This document shows positions 8,906 to 16,667 of a stretch of 64,000 nucleotides of DNA, piece after piece. The DNA comes from Phycisphaerales bacterium (GTDB lineage Bacteria; Planctomycetota; Phycisphaerae; Phycisphaerales; UBA1924). Each line of letters opens with the position of its first letter. Positions within the stretch are counted from its first letter, which is position 1. The stretch is taken from NCBI GenBank assembly GCA_016709445.1, contig JADJMV010000011.1, positions 163,752 to 227,751 on the forward strand, given 5' to 3'. A program made the position numbers and the translations under genes. Under the pieces are notes generated by a model that saw only the letters and a list, made by a program, of their open reading frames with translations, did no database searches and was not told the origin of the DNA.

Positions 8906-9819
8906 TCAGTCGGCGCGCTCGCCGCCAGCCCGCTCGCACGGCAGCGTCAAGACAAAGTCTGTGCCCCGACCTTCCTCCGTGTGCACCTCGATGCGCCCCC
9001 CGTGAGCCTCGATAATTCGCCGCGATGTGGGCAGACCCAGACCCGAACCACCGGACTTGGTTGTAAAATAAGGGGTGAAGATCTTCTCGCGCGCGGACTC
9101 CGGGATGCCGGGGCCGGTGTCGATCACGTGCAAAACCGCGACGGAGCGGCGCTCCTCGTCCACGCCCTGAGCAGTCTTGAGGATGAGTTCCCGGGGGCTC
9201 CCCGAGGCCTGCTTTGCCATTGCCTGCACCGCATTGAGCATCAGGTTCAGGACGGCCTGCTTGATATGAGGCGGATCGATCCACGCGATCAGGGCCCCGG
9301 GGGCGAGAGTGCTCCGCAGGCGCACCCCGTGCTGCTCCGCTTGAGGGTGGAAGAAGTCCACCAGTTCGTCGATCGTGGTGTTCAGATCGGCCAGCCGCGG
9401 CTCAATCCGCAGTTCACCGGCGTATTCGAGGAAGTCCGTGAGGATTCCCCGCAGCCGCTCAACCTCGCGCGCCCGAGCGCCGAGAGACGCCGCAGCAACG
9501 GGGCACGGAATTCCTCCGCAATCTCCAGATCTTCGACGCCCTCCGCCAGCAATTGGGCGTTGAGACCGATGGTCGAGAGCGGATTCTTGATCTCGTGGGC
9601 GAGGCCGCCCGTCATCGAACCGATCTCCGCCAAACGCTCGGCGCGCCTCGCCCGCTCGACTGCCGACCTGAACCGCCGGAGATGCCTCCGGACCAGTGCC
9701 CGCGCGGCCATCGCGGCGGCGAGCACGCCGATCCCGAAGCCCACCAGCCCCGGGCGGAGCCAAGCCGCACCGGACGGGGGCCCGTCGCCATCGGGGATGA
9801 GGCGCGTCGTCTCGGTCAA
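8906..9819 (-). CDS. Sensor histidine kinase, apparent frameshift inside the DHp domain
   Basis: The product would autophosphorylate a conserved His and pass the phosphate to a response regulator. The first frame (TTG start at 9819) holds one membrane helix at residues 20-45 and the H-box MTGGLAHEIKNPLS with His75. The second frame (to 8906) holds the end of the dimerisation domain (EVERLRGILTDFLEYAG) and a full ATPase domain with an N box (NLMLNAVQAM), DTGPGIPE, FTTKSGGSGLGL. The switch occurs at the CGCGCG run at about 9466-9476 and fits one missing base or two extra ones. It follows the cold-shock gene by 21 bases. No response regulator gene is adjacent, so it is an orphan kinase. Confidence 0.75.
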
Positions 9820-9840
9820 GGGTTTGGACTGTAGAAGGAT

Positions 9841-10125
9841 TCAGGACCGCCGTGGTGTTCGGACATGCTGCCGCTTGGGCACCACGACCGCCGGATCTGG
9901 GCGGCTGACCCGAGTGGCCTTCCAGCCCTTGTCCGATTCCTCGGCGTCGTAGACGACCGGTGAACCGTCTTTGAGCACGCGGAACCCGTCGCCCTCGATG
10001 CACGAATAGTGCACGAAGATGTCCTGCCCCTCGGGCCCGACGATGAAGCCGAACCCCTTGCGGGGATCGAACCACTTCACCTGACCTTCCACGCCGTCGA
10101 GCCGGCCATGGCCATTGTCGCTCAT
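9841..10125 (-). CDS. Cold-shock domain protein
   Basis: This 94-residue protein carries one cold-shock domain near residues 12-75. RNP1 is visible as KGFGFIVGP and RNP2 as DIFVHYSCI, which are the single-stranded nucleic acid binding motifs. A basic tail (PKRQHVRTPRRS) follows. Such proteins act as RNA chaperones in the cytoplasm, in cold or in general growth. The start ATG at 10125 is preceded by a G-rich ribosome binding site (GGGGGTG). The histidine kinase gene follows 21 bases downstream of its stop, so a shared transcript is possible. The family is certain; the condition that induces it is not. Confidence 0.9.
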   Translation of the reverse strand: MSDNGHGRLDGVEGQVKWFDPRKGFGFIVGPEGQDIFVHYSCIEGDGFRVLKDGSPVVYDAEESDKGWKATRVSRPDPAVVVPKRQHVRTPRRS

Positions 10126-10322
10126 CGGGACACCCCCAACTCGGTGGCGCCGTGCGCACGCCGCTCACACCGCGTGCCATGCGGACGCCTGAGCGATCCA
10201 AACAAGAAGCCGAAACTGCCCCGTGCTGCCCTCCTTCAAGCGCGGGGACGGTTCGGCGGACGAACCCCGGACAGCCCAGCTTACCGAAATCGATGCGGGC
10301 GTCAATGGCGGTCCGAGAAGAA

Positions 10323-10352
10323 AGCGACCCCGGTGCTGCCACCGGGGTCGCT
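10323..10352 (-). terminator. Rho-independent terminator after pnp
   Basis: A perfect 13-bp stem (AGCGACCCCGGTG and its complement) encloses a four-base loop CTGC. On the minus strand the stem is followed by a T-rich stretch (TTTCTTCTC). It lies 25 bases past the TGA that ends the S1 part of pnp, which supports 10378, not the TAG at 10636, as the natural gene end. Confidence 0.85.
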
Positions 10353-10377
10353 CGCAATTTCTGGCGTCAGGGAAGTG

Positions 10378-10638
10378 TCAGGAATTCACCGTCTCGCCAT
10401 CCTTCGGGGCCTTGGGCATGGCCTGCTTGCGGCTGAGCTTGATGCGGCCCTGATCGTCGACCAGGATCACCTTCACGCGGACGATATCGCCGATGCGGAC
10501 GACATCCTCCACGTTCTTGACGAAGCCCTCCGCGAGCTCGGAGATGTGGCACATCCCGTCGGTGCCCGGAGCCAGCTCGATGAAGGCGCCGAACTCCTTG
10601 GTCGAGACAACCTTCCCGTCATAGATCGTTCCGACCTA
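10378..10638 (-). pseudogene. pnp: S1 domain of PNPase, cut off from pnp by an in-frame TAG
   Basis: Reading through the TAG at 10636-10638 in the pnp frame gives 86 more residues that form a typical S1 RNA-binding domain (VGTIYDGKVVSTKEFGAFIE, then HISELAEGF and VKVILVDDQGRIKLSRK), ending at the TGA at 10378. PNPases normally end in exactly this KH-S1 tail, and full-length products are a little over 700 residues; the total here would be 724. Replacing TAG by GAG gives Glu at this point, a residue often found there. The domain has no start signal of its own. Other genes here stop at TAG (for example flhB and the LptC-like gene), so the codon is not reassigned. Confidence 0.85.
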
Positions 10639-12552
10639 GATCTCCTCGCACAGCGCGCTGACCTCGGCGTGGGCCGCCTCGACGGACGGGCCGTTGGTGC
10701 CGGAGATCATCACCGTGCCGTCGTCCTCGACGTCGATGTTCACGCCGTGCTTGTCCTGCAGGGCGCGGATCATCTTGCCACCGGGCCCGATCAGCTTGCC
10801 GATCTTGTCGACCGAGATCTGCAGCGTGACCATCTTCGGGGCCAGCGGCGAGATGTCCGGACGGGGCGCCGGGATGCAGGATTCCATGGTATCGATGATC
10901 TCGAGCCGCCCCTCGCGGGCCTGCTCGAAGATGCGCTCGATCTGGCCGATCGAGAGGCCGCGGGCCTTGAGGTCGAGCTGGATGCCGGTGATCCCCTCGC
11001 GGGTCCCGGAGACCTTGAAATCCATGTCGCCGAAGAAATCCTCCTCGCCGATGATGTCGGTGACGAAGATCTCCTTCTCGCCGTTGTCGTCGGTGAACCG
11101 ACCGACCGAGATGCCCGCGCAGGTCGCGCTGATCGGCACGCCCGCATCCATGAGCGCCAGGCACCCGCCGCACACCGAGGCCATCGAGCTCGAGCCGTTG
11201 CTCTCGGTGATGTCGCTGACGAGCCGCACCGTGTAGGGGAAGACCTCCGGGCTCGGGAGGATCGCCATGAGCGAACGCTCCGCGAGCGCTCCGTGGCCGA
11301 TCTCGCGCCGGCCCGGGCCGGTGATGCGCTTCGCCTCTCCGGTCGAGAAGGGCGGGAAGTTGTAGTGCAGCGTGAACTTCTTGGAGTACTCCGGCAGCAG
11401 GCCGTCGATGATCTGCTCGTCCCGGGCGGTGCCGAGGGTGCAGGACACCAGGCTCTGCGTCTCACCCCGCTGGAAGAACGCCGAGCCGTGCGTGCGGGCG
11501 AACACGCCCACGTCGCACTCGATCTGCCGGATCTCCTTGGCCTTGCGCCCGTCGGCCCGCAGCCCCTTCTCGGCGATGAGGCGTCGGGTGATCTTCTTCT
11601 CGAGCGTGCGGAAGGCCTCCTTGGCCTGAGCCCGGGCCTTCGACGTGGCCGCGTACTCGCCGTAGGTGCCAGAGTCGTTGACCTTAAAGTGCTCGTCGAG
11701 CATCTTCGCGCGGATCTCGTCGACCTTGTCGTTGCGCTCCTGCTTGCCGGGGAGCTGGCGGGCCGCCGTGAGGGCCGCCTCGGCCAGCTTCTTCACCTTG
11801 GCGACAACCTCGTCGCTCGGGAGCACCAGCTCGCCGGGCACCTTGGGGCGTCCGGCCTTCTCGGTCAGCTCGCCGATCGCCGCGAGAATCTCCTTGATGT
11901 TCCCGTAGCCGAACTCAATCGCGCGCAGCACCTCGGACTCGACGACCTCGGCCGCCCCGACCTCGATCATGTTGATCCCGTCGGCGTGGCCGGTCAAGAC
12001 CAGGTCGAGATCCGAGAAGTCCATCTGCGAGACCGTGGGGTTGATGACCATCTGCGGCCCGTCATCGGTGTGGACGCGGCCCACGCGGACGGTCGCCGTC
12101 GGCCCCTCGAAGGGTGCGTCGCTGAGCGCCAGCGCCGCCGAGGCCGCCGTGCCGGCGAGTACGTCGGTGTCGTTCTCGCCGTCGTGGCTCATCACCCAGA
12201 CCTGGATCTGGATCTCGTCGATGAACCCATCGGGGAACAGCGGCCTGATCGGGCGGTCGATCATCCGCATGGTCAGGATTTCTTTCTCGTTCGGAGCGCC
12301 CTCACGCTTGCGGAACCCGCCGGGGAACTTGCCGGCGGCCGGCATCTTCTCGCGGTAGTCCACCGTGAGCGGGAAGAAGTCCAGGCCCTCGCGGGGCTTG
12401 GCCCGGACCACGGTCGCCAGGACGGTGCTGCCGCCGTAGGTCGCGATCACCGCGGCCCCGGCCTGGCGCGCCACCCGCCCGGTCTCCAGAATGAGCGTTC
12501 TCCCGCCGATTTCACGCTCGACGCGGACCGATCCGAGACTCTTGGTTGTCAT
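10636..12552 (-). CDS. pnp: Polyribonucleotide nucleotidyltransferase (PNPase), ends early at TAG before the S1 domain
   Basis: PNPase degrades RNA from the 3' end using phosphate and is a core part of the RNA degradosome. The 638-residue open frame has two RNase PH domains separated by the all-helical linker, with the catalytic region around GTAR, FSTGEAKRITGPGRREIGHG, the DFFGDMDFKVSGT segment with catalytic Asp residues, then a KH domain with GPGGKMIRALQ. It stops at TAG just after the KH domain (SALCEEI). An intact S1 domain continues in frame beyond. The ATG at 12552 has AGAGG about ten bases upstream, which lies inside a leader stem. rpsO is the next gene upstream, the usual bacterial arrangement. 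Confidence 0.92.
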   Translation of the reverse strand: MTTKSLGSVRVEREIGGRTLILETGRVARQAGAAVIATYGGSTVLATVVRAKPREGLDFFPLTVDYREKMPAAGKFPGGFRKREGAPNEKEILTMRMIDRPIRPLFPDGFIDEIQIQVWVMSHDGENDTDVLAGTAASAALALSDAPFEGPTATVRVGRVHTDDGPQMVINPTVSQMDFSDLDLVLTGHADGINMIEVGAAEVVESEVLRAIEFGYGNIKEILAAIGELTEKAGRPKVPGELVLPSDEVVAKVKKLAEAALTAARQLPGKQERNDKVDEIRAKMLDEHFKVNDSGTYGEYAATSKARAQAKEAFRTLEKKITRRLIAEKGLRADGRKAKEIRQIECDVGVFARTHGSAFFQRGETQSLVSCTLGTARDEQIIDGLLPEYSKKFTLHYNFPPFSTGEAKRITGPGRREIGHGALAERSLMAILPSPEVFPYTVRLVSDITESNGSSSMASVCGGCLALMDAGVPISATCAGISVGRFTDDNGEKEIFVTDIIGEEDFFGDMDFKVSGTREGITGIQLDLKARGLSIGQIERIFEQAREGRLEIIDTMESCIPAPRPDISPLAPKMVTLQISVDKIGKLIGPGGKMIRALQDKHGVNIDVEDDGTVMISGTNGPSVEAAHAEVSALCEEI

Positions 12553-12558
12553 GGGAAA

Positions 12559-12648
12559 TCTGCCTCTGCTGCGCGGATGCTCGCAGCCGGACCCAATCCG
12601 GGCCGCGGGCCGCCGCTCCTGCGGCCCTCACGCCGCCCGAGAGGCAGA
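12559..12648 (-). promoter_or_regulatory. Structured pnp leader that would sequester the ribosome binding site
   Basis: The nine bases TCTGCCTCT (12559-12567 on the plus strand) are perfectly complementary to AGAGGCAGA (12640-12648). On the pnp transcript this closes a roughly 90-base domain whose 3' arm contains the AGAGG ribosome binding site. Inside are two more hairpins: CCGGA/TCCGG at 12587-12601 and GGGCCGC/GCGGCCC at 12607-12627. In E. coli, pnp is autoregulated through a leader hairpin processed by RNase III and PNPase. A comparable role here is inference. Confidence 0.5.
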
Positions 12649-12734
12649 AGGCACGGAGCAGTTCGATCCTGCCGGGTGCCCACTGCCGCTGAGTGCGTGC
12701 AGGGCCGCGAACATATGCCTGGGATAAAACGAAC

Positions 12735-12758
12735 CCCGCCGACGCTTCCGTCGGCGGG
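12735..12758 (-). terminator. Rho-independent terminator after rpsO
   Basis: A perfect 10-bp stem (CCCGCCGACG and its complement) with a CTTC loop is followed on the minus strand by GTTCGTTTTAT. It lies 12 bases past the rpsO stop, so pnp expression depends on read-through or on its own promoter in the 180-base leader. Confidence 0.85.
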
Positions 12759-12770
12759 TCGGGTACTGGA

Positions 12771-13040
12771 TTACTTGCGGAGGCCGAGTCGGCCGATCGT
12801 GGTGAAGTAGCTCTGACGATCCGAGGCCGCCAGATATCGCAGCAGGCGGTTGCGACGGCTCACCATCGAGAGCAGCCCACGCCGCGAGTGGAAGTCCTTC
12901 TTGTGCGTCCGGAGGTGCTCGGAAACCTCCTTGATCCGCTGCGTGAGAAGAGCGATCTGGACTTGCGGAGAGCCGGTATCACCCTCGTGCTTGGCGAAGT
13001 CGGAGATCGTGGCGGCGCGAGCCTCTGGAGCAACTGCCAT
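12771..13040 (-). CDS. rpsO: 30S ribosomal protein S15
   Basis: S15 binds 16S rRNA at the helix 20-22 junction and nucleates assembly of the small-subunit platform. The 89-residue protein has the family length and sequence: FAKHEGDTGSPQVQIALLT, the LRTHKKDFHSRRGLL loop with the conserved His-Asp-Ser contact residues, and RRNRLLRYL. The ATG at 13040 has AGAGGG seven bases upstream. It is followed by a strong terminator and then pnp on the same strand. This rpsO-pnp order is widely conserved. Confidence 0.97.
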   Translation of the reverse strand: MAVAPEARAATISDFAKHEGDTGSPQVQIALLTQRIKEVSEHLRTHKKDFHSRRGLLSMVSRRNRLLRYLAASDRQSYFTTIGRLGLRK

Positions 13041-13349
13041 GGAATTCCCTCTGCGATCGGGCCTGGTGACACCCCGTCCCGACGAACCGCAACCAGTCCG
13101 GCCGTGCCGGGGGGGCTCGATCGTAGCCCGTCCTGCGGGGGGGATCAATCAACGACGCCCCGGCCCAATCCCGACCGCTGGCCTCCGCGGCGACCCTGTC
13201 CGACACCGCCACGCCCAACCGGGGAAAGCCCCCGCCCCACCCTGGGCCTCAAGCCCCCCGCCGGGCCGACCCACTGGGACCCGGGCCGTTCGAGCCCGAA
13301 CCGCCAGAATCGGGCTCGACCCCGTGGGTACAGACATATTGTTGCGCCC
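13041..13349. other. Divergent intergenic region between rpsO and the aminotransferase gene
   Basis: These 309 bases hold no gene I can support. The open frames crossing them are proline/arginine-rich shadows. The region must contain the rpsO promoter (minus strand) and the aminotransferase promoter (plus strand; see the -10 candidate at 13337). Runs of C and G dominate the middle. Confidence 0.6.
13337..13342 (+). promoter_or_regulatory. Putative -10 element close to the aminotransferase start
   Basis: TATTGT ends seven bases before the ATG at 13350, and no ribosome binding site separates them, so the transcript would start at or beside the start codon. This matches the pattern at kdsD. No clear -35 box is visible. 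Confidence 0.35.
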
Positions 13350-14624
13350 ATGCCGACCACCACGACCCACAAGATGTCCATCGCCCGACGCGTTTCCTCG
13401 ATGCACCCCTCGGTGACGGTCGCCTTCGGCAACCGGGCCAAAGCCATGAAACGCGTGGGAATTGATGTGCTGAGCTTCTCCCTCGGAGAGCCCGACTTCG
13501 ACACTCCCCTGCCCATCAAACAGGCGGCCATTGATGCCCTCCTCGCCGGACAAACGAAGTACATGCCCACGCTTGGCGATCCCGAGACCCGGGGCGCCAT
13601 CGCGGCCAAGTTCGAGAAGGACAATGGCATCCGGGGGCTGACCCCCGACCATGTCGCGATCTCCGCCGGCGGCAAGCACTCGCTCTACGTCGCCTGCCAC
13701 TGCCTGCTCGACCCTCCAGAGCCCGGCGAGGAGCCCTGGGACGTGCTGCTGCCGGTCCCGGCCTGGGTGAGCTACGCGCCGATCGCCCACATGGCCGGTG
13801 GCCGCATCGTGGAGATCCCCACCGGACCCGAATCCGATTTCAAGATCTCGCCGGAGCAGCTTCGCGCCGCGATCACCCCCCGCTCCCGCCTGCTCATCAT
13901 CAACAGCCCGAGCAACCCGTGCGGGACGATGTACTCGCCCGATGAACTCCGCGCCCTCGGCGCCGTGATCGAGGAGATGTCCGCCACGGTCGCCCCCGAC
14001 CTGGTCGTGCTCTCAGACGAGATCTACGAGAAGATTGTGTACGGTGGGATGCCCCACTTCTCGCTCGGCTCGATCCCGGCCATCGCCGAGCGGGTGCTCA
14101 CACTCAACGGCATGAGCAAGGCCTACTCGATGACCGGCTGGCGCGTGGGCTACACCGCTATGCCCGGTGCGTTCGGGAAGCAGCTCATGCAGGCCATGAG
14201 CACCCTCCAGGGACAGATGACCACCAACATCGTCTCCTTCGTCTACCCCGCCATACGCAAGGCCCTCGCAGATTGCGACGCCGAGGTGCACCAGATGTGC
14301 GAGGCATTCGCCCGACGGGCCGAGGTGATCTCCGCCCGCCTCGCCGCGATCGAGGGCCTGGTTTGCCCCAAGCCGACCGGCGCGTTCTACGCCTTCCCCG
14401 ATGTCTCGCGATACTTCAAACGCACCAGCGCTGGGGGCCGGGCCATCAACTCGGCCATGGACATGTGCGAGGCGCTGCTCGAGGAGGCCCATATCGCCTT
14501 CGTTCCGGGCGAGGATTTCGGCGGCTGCGGTCGCAACTGCGTGCGCATCTCCTTCGCCTGCTCCGAGGAGCAGATCCACCAGGGCATGGACCGCTTCGAG
14601 ACCTTTCTCTCCAAGCTGCACTGA
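13350..14624 (+). CDS. Class I pyridoxal-phosphate aminotransferase (aspartate aminotransferase family)
   Basis: The 424-residue protein belongs to aspartate aminotransferase family I: FSLGEPDFDTP near the N-terminus, the INSPSNPCG segment, the VLSDEIYEK strand with the Asp that pairs with the pyridine nitrogen, the Schiff-base lysine K257 in NGMSKAYSMTGWRVGY, and the substrate carboxylate Arg in NCVRISFACS. The likely reaction is amino transfer between aspartate, or another amino acid, and 2-oxoglutarate. Related enzymes also serve as prephenate aminotransferases, which I cannot exclude. The ATG at 13350 may be leaderless; MSIARR eight codons later is an alternative start. The scpA gene converges with it 24 bases away. 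Confidence 0.9.
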   Translation: MPTTTTHKMSIARRVSSMHPSVTVAFGNRAKAMKRVGIDVLSFSLGEPDFDTPLPIKQAAIDALLAGQTKYMPTLGDPETRGAIAAKFEKDNGIRGLTPDHVAISAGGKHSLYVACHCLLDPPEPGEEPWDVLLPVPAWVSYAPIAHMAGGRIVEIPTGPESDFKISPEQLRAAITPRSRLLIINSPSNPCGTMYSPDELRALGAVIEEMSATVAPDLVVLSDEIYEKIVYGGMPHFSLGSIPAIAERVLTLNGMSKAYSMTGWRVGYTAMPGAFGKQLMQAMSTLQGQMTTNIVSFVYPAIRKALADCDAEVHQMCEAFARRAEVISARLAAIEGLVCPKPTGAFYAFPDVSRYFKRTSAGGRAINSAMDMCEALLEEAHIAFVPGEDFGGCGRNCVRISFACSEEQIHQGMDRFETFLSKLH

Positions 14625-14648
14625 TCGGGACCCACCGGCACAATCGCC

Positions 14649-15476
14649 TCACTCGACGTGGGGCGGCTCGTCGCCATCCGCCGCGACTTCCTCCGCGGGG
14701 CGGAGGCCGACGACGATCTCCCCGAGCCCGCCCTCCTGATGCACCCGCACGGCGCGGCGCCGCACGAGTTCGAGCAGCGCAAGGAACAGGCCCAACATCT
14801 CCCCCCGCGTCCGACCCTCGAAGATTTCGCGGAGAGTGAGCGACGCCCGCCCTTCCGCCGTTTCTCGCCGCAGTCGGTCGAGCATGTCCTCGGCGTGCAG
14901 CTCGATCGGGGTGTCGTCCGCCAGCACCTCGTGGTCACCGAGACGGTCGAAGATCACCGTGTCGCAGATCTTCTGGAACGCTTCCATCAGATCGACGACC
15001 GAAAGGTCCTCGATATCCAGCTCCCGGCCTTCCGCCAGCGCGGCGCGGAGTTCGCCCGCATCGATCCCCGACCTTCCGGCGGGATGGCGTCGGCTCCACA
15101 CGTCGAACCGATGCTCCAACGCCTCCGCTGCGTCCCGGAATCGCTTGTATTCGAGGAGCTGCTTGACCAGGTCGGCGAGCGGGTCCTCCCCCTCCTCCAC
15201 CGCCGCGGGGCCGTCTTCGGGGCTCGCGCCGGCCATCGAGTTTGCACCCAATACCCGCGATTTGATCTCCGTCAAGGTGGCGGCCATCAGCAGGAACTCG
15301 CCCGCCTTGTCGATATCCACCCGCTCGATGCCCTCGAGATACGCCATGTACTGATCGGCGATCTCCGCCACCGGGATCTCGGTGATCTCGACCTCCGCCT
15401 TGCGCACGAGATAGAACAGGAGGTCGAGCGGTCCCTCAAACGCGTCGAGCTTCACCTTGTACTCGGTCTCGGCCAT
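14649..15476 (-). CDS. scpA: Segregation and condensation protein A
   Basis: ScpA is the kleisin subunit that links the two SMC heads and carries ScpB in the bacterial condensin complex, acting on the nucleoid. The 275-residue protein starts with the family hallmark FEGPLDLLFYLVRKAEVEI and continues with PVAEIADQYMAYLEGI, then the EFLLMAATLTEIKSR motif. A variable acidic middle follows, and a C-terminal winged-helix region (SLTLREIFEGRTRGEMLGLF LALLELVRR, written here in two parts) that contacts the SMC cap. scpB and smc are not in the window. It diverges from kdsD with 99 bases between the starts. Confidence 0.93.
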   Translation of the reverse strand: MAETEYKVKLDAFEGPLDLLFYLVRKAEVEITEIPVAEIADQYMAYLEGIERVDIDKAGEFLLMAATLTEIKSRVLGANSMAGASPEDGPAAVEEGEDPLADLVKQLLEYKRFRDAAEALEHRFDVWSRRHPAGRSGIDAGELRAALAEGRELDIEDLSVVDLMEAFQKICDTVIFDRLGDHEVLADDTPIELHAEDMLDRLRRETAEGRASLTLREIFEGRTRGEMLGLFLALLELVRRRAVRVHQEGGLGEIVVGLRPAEEVAADGDEPPHVE

Positions 15477-15564
15477 CTGGCGCTCTCTCGACAGGGGAAA
15501 CGGGCGGCGACCCGCGAGTATACCGCCCGGCCCACGAGGCCCCGGGCCCGGCCCCTCCTCCAGC

Positions 15565-15570
15565 TATGAT
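15565..15570 (+). promoter_or_regulatory. Putative -10 element for leaderless kdsD transcript
   Basis: TATGAT, a near-consensus -10 hexamer, ends five bases before the kdsD ATG at 15576. A start site the usual six to eight bases downstream would fall on the start codon itself, and no ribosome binding site fits between. No convincing -35 box is visible. Confidence 0.45.
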
Positions 15571-15575
15571 GGCCC

Positions 15576-16589
15576 ATGGACACGCCGGAATTCGCCCGCC
15601 GCATCCTGGCCGCGGAAGCCGACGCCCTCAGGGCCTGCGCCGAACAGATCGGGCCCGCGTTTCTCGAGGCCGTCCGTCTGATTGTGGCCTGTGCCGACGC
15701 TGGCGGCATCGTGCTCGTGACGGGGCTGGGCAAGAGCGGGCTCATCGGCGCCAAGATCTCCGCAACTCTCGCCTCGCTCGGGATTCCCTCCCATCCGGTC
15801 CACCCCGCCGAAGCCGCCCACGGCGATCTGGGGCGCTTCCGTCCGACCGACACGGTCATCTGCCTGAGCCGCTCCGGCGAGACCGACGAGGTCGTCAATC
15901 TGGCCGCGATCCTGCGCCAGGACCGCCTGCCGATCATCAGCATCACCGGGGGAGCGGCCTCCGGCGCCCGCGCCGCGTCGAGCCTCGAGCGGCTCGCCAC
16001 GGTCGCGCTGCATCTCGGTGAATTCGACGAGGCGGGGGACGGCGTTGCCGCCCCCACATGCTCGACAACCGCGACCCTTGCGCTGGGCGACGCCCTCGCC
16101 CTCGCCTCCGCCCGCAGCCGGAACTTCGGGGATGCGGACTTCGCGCGCCGGCATCCGGGCGGCGCGCTGGGCGGCCTGCTCCGGCCGATCACCGAGGTCC
16201 TCCGGTTTCGAACGGATTCGAACTGCCCACCGATCCCGGAGACGACCCCCGTCATCGATGCCGTGCGCTCGACCGGCGCGGGACGCCGCGCGGGCGCGGT
16301 GCTGCTCGTCGACGACGCCGGACGCCTTTCCGGCATCTTCACCGACGCTGACCTCCGTCGCAAGCTCACCGAACTGGGCAGCGGCCCCTGGCTCAACCGC
16401 CCAATCGCCGAGGTGATGACCCCCAACCCCTCGAGTCTCCCGGATACCTCACTGGTCCGGGATGCCGTCCGCCTCACCAGAGAACGCCGACTCGATGAAA
16501 TCCCGATCGTCGACCCCCAGGGACTCCCCGTCGGCATCCTCGACGTGCAGGATCTGGTCGCCATGCGACTGGTCAAGGACGACTCCTGA
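15576..16589 (+). CDS. kdsD: Arabinose-5-phosphate isomerase (KpsF/GutQ/KdsD family)
   Basis: The enzyme interconverts ribulose 5-phosphate and arabinose 5-phosphate, the first step towards KDO for lipopolysaccharide. The 337-residue protein has an SIS domain at about residues 35-170, with VTGLGKSGLIGAKISATL and CLSRSGETDEVVNL. Two CBS domains follow at about 205-330 (with GIFTDADLRRKL and LDEIPIVDPQGLPVGIL). The length is normal. The following gene encodes an LptC/OstA-like protein, and lpxI lies in the same window, so an LPS-making outer membrane is implied. The start is the ATG at 15576, close behind a -10-like hexamer. Confidence 0.92.
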   Translation: MDTPEFARRILAAEADALRACAEQIGPAFLEAVRLIVACADAGGIVLVTGLGKSGLIGAKISATLASLGIPSHPVHPAEAAHGDLGRFRPTDTVICLSRSGETDEVVNLAAILRQDRLPIISITGGAASGARAASSLERLATVALHLGEFDEAGDGVAAPTCSTTATLALGDALALASARSRNFGDADFARRHPGGALGGLLRPITEVLRFRTDSNCPPIPETTPVIDAVRSTGAGRRAGAVLLVDDAGRLSGIFTDADLRRKLTELGSGPWLNRPIAEVMTPNPSSLPDTSLVRDAVRLTRERRLDEIPIVDPQGLPVGILDVQDLVAMRLVKDDS

Positions 16590-16667
16590 TCGCCGAATCA
16601 GAAGGGCCGCTTCCGAACCCGAGTTCGCCCCGCGGGCGAGCACCCGCCTTCCTGAAGGGGTTGTACG

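Noticed and set aside
10009..12810. A 933-residue plus-strand open frame opposite pnp
   Set aside because: It is the antisense shadow of pnp and rpsO regions, rich in Arg, Asp, His and Leu with no domain. The minus-strand genes are beyond doubt.
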